Positions 5,517 to 7,879 of a DNA stretch of 7,879 nt are shown piece by piece. The notes beneath the pieces were generated by a model that saw only the letters and a list, made by a program, of their open reading frames with translations, was not told the DNA's origin and did no database searches. Within the stretch, counting starts at the first letter, position 1; the number at the start of each line of letters is the position of its first letter. Both the position numbers and the translations under genes were made by a program. Source of the stretch: Oscillospiraceae bacterium (GTDB lineage: Bacteria > Bacillota_A > Clostridia > Oscillospirales > Ruminococcaceae); contig JAFQAF010000355.1 of the NCBI GenBank assembly GCA_017400025.1, forward strand, positions 1 through 7,879, read 5' to 3'.

Positions 5517-7235
5517 TTATTTGAGAAGTGTGCCCAGCAGGCCGCGTACAAGGCTTGTTGTTGCCTGTCTGCCTATGTTGCCCACTGCATTGTTGTATGC
5601 AGATGTCAGTGCTTTTTCAGCCACAGACCGGTCTTTGTCAGCTTTGCGTTTCACTGTGTTGTTCAGCAGGCTGGTTGTCATGCTCTTTGCTGCATTTGTG
5701 GCAATCTGTTCAATCTTTTTCTTCTTTGCCTTTTCTTCTTTTTCAATTGCTTTCAGACGTGCGGCTTCTTCTTTCTGCCGTGCCTTGATACGTGCAGCTT
5801 CTGCCTTTTCTTCAGCTTTCAGACGTGCAGCCTCTTCTTTTGCAGCGGCTTTAGCCCGTTTCTCTGCTTCTTTTTCTGCCTCTCTGGCCCGTTTTTCTGC
5901 TTCCTTGGCTTCCTGTGCCAGTCTGGCTTTTTCTTCCTGTGCGGCTTCAGCTTCAGCGGCTACCTGCATCAGTATTTCGTATGCAGACTCTCTGTCCACT
6001 TCAGCGTCATATTTGCCGCCCATACCGCCGTTTGACATAGCGGCTTGTCTTTCTTCATCTGTCAGTGTGCCTGTACAGCTCTGCGGTGGCAGTACCTGTG
6101 CAATTTCCACCACGCTTGGTGCACCGGTTTCGTCCAGGAAGGAAATCAGTGCCTGACCGGTGGCCAGTGTTGTGATAACATCCACTGTGTCAAAGGCTTC
6201 GCTTGCGCGGAATGTTTCAGCAGCGGCTTTTACCTTTTTTATTTCTGCAGGTGTGTATGCTCTCAGTGCGTGCTGTACACGGTTGCCCAGCTGGCCCAGA
6301 ATGGAATCCGGAATATCTGTAGGGCTCTGTGTGATAAAGTAAACGCCTACGCCTTTGGAACGGATAAGTCTTACCACCTGTTCAATTTTCTGCAGCAGTG
6401 CCTTTGGTGCATCGTCAAACAGCAGGTGGGCTTCATCAAAGAAGAATACCATCTTCGGTTTGTCCAGGTCGCCCACTTCCGGCAGTGTTTCATACAGCTC
6501 GCTCAGCATCCACAGCATAAATGTGGAATAGAGAACAGGGCTCTGGAACAGTTCCGCACAGTGGAGAATATTGATAAATCCTTTGCCGTCATAGCTTGTC
6601 TGCATCCAGTCTCTTACATCCAGGGCAGGTTCGCCGAAGAATTTGTCTCCGCCGGCATCTTCCAGTGTCAGCAGGCTGCGCATAATTGCGCTTACACTCT
6701 GCGGTGTGATGTTGCCGTACTGCAGGGACAGTTCCTTGGCATTTGCGCTTACAAACTGCAGCATAGCGCGCAGGTCCTTGATGTCAAGCAGCAGCAGGCC
6801 GTTTTCGTCTGCCACTCTGAATGTGATGTTCAGAATGCCTTCCTGTGTATCGTTCAGGTCCAGGATTCTGGCCAGCAGCATAGGGCCGATTTCTGTCATT
6901 GTTGTTCTTACAGGGTGGCCGTGTGTGCCGAAAACATCCCAGAATCTTGTAGGGTACTGCAGATAGTCAAAGCCTTCCAGCCCCAGTTTTTCCACGCTTT
7001 TTTCCACCCATTCCTTGCCGCCGCCCATTTTGGCCATGCCGGCAAGGTCGCCTTTGATGTCAGCCAGGAAAACAGGCACCCCTGCAGATGCAAAGCTTTC
7101 TGCCATTACTTTCAGCGTGGTGGTTTTACCTGTACCTGTGGCACCGGCAATCAGCCCGTGGCGGTTTGCCATATCCGGCAGAAGATACAAAGGTTTTTCG
7201 CCTTTGGCTATTAAAAGTTTACCGTCGGTATACAT
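5517..7235 (-). CDS. HerA/YjgR-like P-loop ATPase (DUF853 family) with hendecad helix
   Basis: A 572-residue cytoplasmic ATPase of the helicase HerA-like C-terminal (DUF853, E. coli YjgR-like) family, related to FtsK/HerA DNA-pumping ATPases; the cellular role is not established. Motifs: Walker [11 protein letters not shown] at 31-40; [12 protein letters not shown] at 57-68; Walker [11 protein letters not shown] at 264-273; [19 protein letters not shown] at 301-319 (sensor region with conserved QSP and arginine); and the family C terminus [12 protein letters not shown] at 561-572. Between ATPase core and tail, residues about 425-510 are almost only A, E, K, R, Q and L, built from 11-residue repeats and predicted to form a long charged helix. 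The frame begins at a TTG at 7241, but the ribosome site GGAGG (7244-7248) is only two bases from it; the ATG at 7235, eight bases away, is the better start. It is not next to nurA or sir2. Confidence 0.92.
   Translation of the reverse strand: MYTDGKLLIAKGEKPLYLLPDMANRHGLIAGATGTGKTTTLKVMAESFASAGVPVFLADIKGDLAGMAKMGGGKEWVEKSVEKLGLEGFDYLQYPTRFWDVFGTHGHPVRTTMTEIGPMLLARILDLNDTQEGILNITFRVADENGLLLLDIKDLRAMLQFVSANAKELSLQYGNITPQSVSAIMRSLLTLEDAGGDKFFGEPALDVRDWMQTSYDGKGFINILHCAELFQSPVLYSTFMLWMLSELYETLPEVGDLDKPKMVFFFDEAHLLFDDAPKALLQKIEQVVRLIRSKGVGVYFITQSPTDIPDSILGQLGNRVQHALRAYTPAEIKKVKAAAETFRASEAFDTVDVITTLATGQALISFLDETGAPSVVEIAQVLPPQSCTGTLTDEERQAAMSNGGMGGKYDAEVDRESAYEILMQVAAEAEAAQEEKARLAQEAKEAEKRAREAEKEAEKRAKAAAKEEAARLKAEEKAEAARIKARQKEEAARLKAIEKEEKAKKKKIEQIATNAAKSMTTSLLNNTVKRKADKDRSVAEKALTSAYNNAVGNIGRQATTSLVRGLLGTLLK
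5706..5936 (-). repeat. Seven in-frame 33-bp (11-residue) repeats coding a charged helix
   Basis: Residues 434-510 of the HerA-like protein fall into seven consecutive 11-residue units, most ending in K. EEAARLKA occurs at 467-474 and 489-496, with AEAARIKA exactly between them at 478-485. EAEKRA recurs at 445-450 and 456-461. The DNA copies have diverged at synonymous and non-synonymous positions, so this is an old protein repeat and not a recent slippage product. Confidence 0.75.
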
Positions 7236-7243
7236 ATACAATT

Positions 7244-7248
7244 CCTCC
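7244..7248 (-). promoter_or_regulatory. Shine-Dalgarno site that decides the HerA-like start
   Basis: GGAGG on the minus strand ends eight bases before the ATG at 7235 and only two bases before the in-frame TTG at 7241. Normal spacing selects the ATG and removes two residues from the longest frame. Confidence 0.8.
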
Positions 7249-7287
7249 GTGATTTTTTAGATTTTTATACGCATTTATCTACTTTAA

Positions 7288-7316
7288 AGTATATACAATT
7301 ACATATGGGATGTCAA
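7288..7316 (-). promoter_or_regulatory. Consensus sigma-A promoter of the HerA-like gene
   Basis: On the minus strand, a perfect TTGACA (7316-7311), a 17-base spacer and TATACT (7293-7288) form the best promoter in the window. It lies just past the stop of the DUF1294 gene, about 50 bases before the ATPase start. The 12-bp palindrome TACTTTAAAGTA (7280-7291) covers the end of the -10 and the probable start of transcription. Confidence 0.8.
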
Positions 7317-7327
7317 AGATTTTTCTC

Positions 7328-7606
7328 TTACAAATATTTCCATTTTGTATAATAAAAATATAAAATTACAATATGTAGACAAAGAAAAAGGACACCGCAC
7401 ACACGGAAGTACCATTTGTGGGTTTTGTGGTGAAAAACCTTCATACCGGCCAGCTGCCCCGGGCTGCCGCCGGCCAGCCCCAGCAGAAGCAGTGTCTTTT
7501 CGCTGATTCTCCAGCGGCCCTTTACAGCCTTTCTTTTGTCCAGCCCGTAGGACGCAAAGGTGACAAGGTTGATTGCGATTAAATAATAAATTATAATCCT
7601 GTCCAT
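7328..7606 (-). CDS. DUF1294 family small membrane protein
   Basis: A 92-residue protein with two hydrophobic segments, about 4-20 and 69-86, plus a shorter hydrophobic stretch around 38-46. The family core is clear: YGLDKRKA at 20-27, RISEKTLLLLGLAGGSPG at 33-50 and the basic HHKTHK at 59-64 followed by F67. This matches DUF1294 (YsdA-like) proteins, which are widespread small inner-membrane proteins of unknown function, sometimes fused to a cold-shock domain; no such fusion is present here. The start is supported by GGAG five bases upstream of the ATG. It lies upstream of the HerA-like gene on the same strand, with no convincing terminator between them, so read-through is possible; the downstream gene nevertheless has its own strong promoter. 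Function unknown. Confidence 0.88.
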   Translation of the reverse strand: MDRIIIYYLIAINLVTFASYGLDKRKAVKGRWRISEKTLLLLGLAGGSPGQLAGMKVFHHKTHKWYFRVCGVLFLCLHIVILYFYYTKWKYL

Positions 7607-7639
7607 AAATACTCCATAATATCTCTGATTGTTACCAAT

Positions 7640-7668
7640 ATTCTATCATTTTGTAAATATTTTGTATA
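7640..7668 (-). promoter_or_regulatory. Probable promoter of the DUF1294 gene
   Basis: On the minus strand, TATACA (7668-7663), a 17-base spacer and TAGAAT (7645-7640) preceded by TGA give an extended -10 candidate about 35 bases before the start codon. Its -35 overlaps that of the divergent promoter at 7665-7694. Confidence 0.45.
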
Positions 7669-7694
7669 CACACTTGCAAAATATATGATATAAT
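7665..7694 (+). promoter_or_regulatory. Probable promoter of the sugar amidotransferase gene
   Basis: TATACA (7665-7670), an 18-base spacer and a perfect TATAAT (7689-7694) preceded by TGA make an extended -10 promoter. The transcript would carry a leader of about 45 bases that includes the strong ribosome site AAGGAG at 7734-7739. Confidence 0.6.
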
Positions 7695-7747
7695 AGTAAA
7701 GTAAATCTGTAATACATTTTAAATAAAAAGTTCAAGGAGTGACTTTT

Positions 7748-7879
7748 ATGAAATACTGTAAAAAATGTACAATGCCTGATACACGCCCGGGTATCACATT
7801 CAATGAAGAGGGTGTATGCAGTGCATGTACTCATTACGAACACCGCAAAGACGTAGACTGGGATGCACGCTGGAAAGAA
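7748..7879 (+). CDS. N-acetyl sugar amidotransferase, WbpG/PseA-like (partial, N terminus)
   Basis: The first 44 residues of a protein that continues past the window. MKYCKKCTMPDTRPGITF, with CSAC at 24-27, is the characteristic opening of the WbpG/PseA-type N-acetyl sugar amidotransferases. The four cysteines (C4, C7, C24, C27) form two CxxC pairs, presumably a zinc site. The family is ATP-dependent and related to N-type ATP pyrophosphatases; members put an amidino or amide group onto an N-acetyl sugar in O-antigen, capsule or flagellar nonulosonate (pseudaminic/legionaminic acid) synthesis, with ammonia supplied by HisH/HisF-like partners. The ATP-binding SGGxDS loop would lie beyond the window end. 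AAGGAG lies eight bases before the ATG, and an extended -10 promoter precedes it. Confidence 0.85.
   Translation, partial: MKYCKKCTMPDTRPGITFNEEGVCSACTHYEHRKDVDWDARWKE

Noticed and set aside
5446..5523. A 25-codon plus-strand frame beginning ATGCAGGCG
   Set aside because: It runs through the terminator hairpin, has poor ribosome-site spacing and no plausible promoter.
6045..7214. A 389-codon open frame antisense to the HerA-like ATPase
   Set aside because: Compositionally odd (Cys, Gln, His rich), no domain, no ribosome site, and fully explained by codon use of the real gene on the other strand.
5517..7241. HerA-type anti-phage or HerA-NurA repair system
   Set aside because: The ATPase is of the DUF853/YjgR type and has no NurA, Sir2, DUF4297 or other nuclease gene beside it; the neighbours are DUF1294 and a glycosyltransferase operon with its own promoter.
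7236..7241. TTG at 7241 as the start of the HerA-like protein
   Set aside because: It is only two bases from GGAGG, too close for normal initiation; the ATG at 7235 has ideal spacing.

Overview
The window looks like chromosomal DNA of a Bacillota member, most likely a gut-type Clostridia (perhaps Oscillospirales). This is inferred from strong GGAGG-type ribosome sites, AT-rich intergenic stretches with sigma-A-like promoters, short GC-rich hairpin terminators, a lipobox lipoprotein, an InlB-type repeat protein and the style of the protein families. No 16S, tRNA or other taxonomic marker is present, so the assignment is tentative. There are no rRNA or tRNA genes, CRISPR arrays, insertion sequences or phage genes.

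Layout from left to right. (1) The last 42 residues of a plus-strand protein ending in an InlB/Listeria-Bacteroides-type repeat, followed by a terminator. (2) A minus-strand M20-family metallo-amidohydrolase with its own promoter and terminator. (3) Divergent from it on the plus strand, a lipoprotein ApbE (FAD:protein FMN transferase). (4) A compact minus-strand operon GT4 glycosyltransferase > GT2 dolichol-phosphate-mannose-synthase-like glycosyltransferase > DUF2304 small membrane protein, which shares a hairpin terminator region with apbE. (5) A minus-strand HerA/YjgR-like (DUF853) P-loop ATPase with a long hendecad-repeat helix near its C terminus and its own consensus promoter. (6) Upstream of it on the same strand, a small DUF1294 membrane protein. 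(7) Divergent on the plus strand at the right edge, the first 44 residues of an N-acetyl sugar amidotransferase (WbpG/PseA-like) that runs out of the window.

Functional picture. The clearest functional unit is the GT4-GT2-DUF2304 operon, an envelope or glycolipid glycan-building cassette with tight spacing and probable translational coupling. The truncated sugar amidotransferase at the right edge suggests that a nonulosonate or amidino-sugar gene cluster may continue beyond the window. The other genes (amidohydrolase, ApbE, HerA-like ATPase, DUF1294) look like independent single-gene units. I do not see a clearly new multi-gene system. The most noteworthy details are the seven-fold 11-residue repeat in the ATPase, palindromes sitting on promoter elements, the two divergent promoters with overlapping -35 elements, and an orphan ApbE with a changed DPxTG motif.
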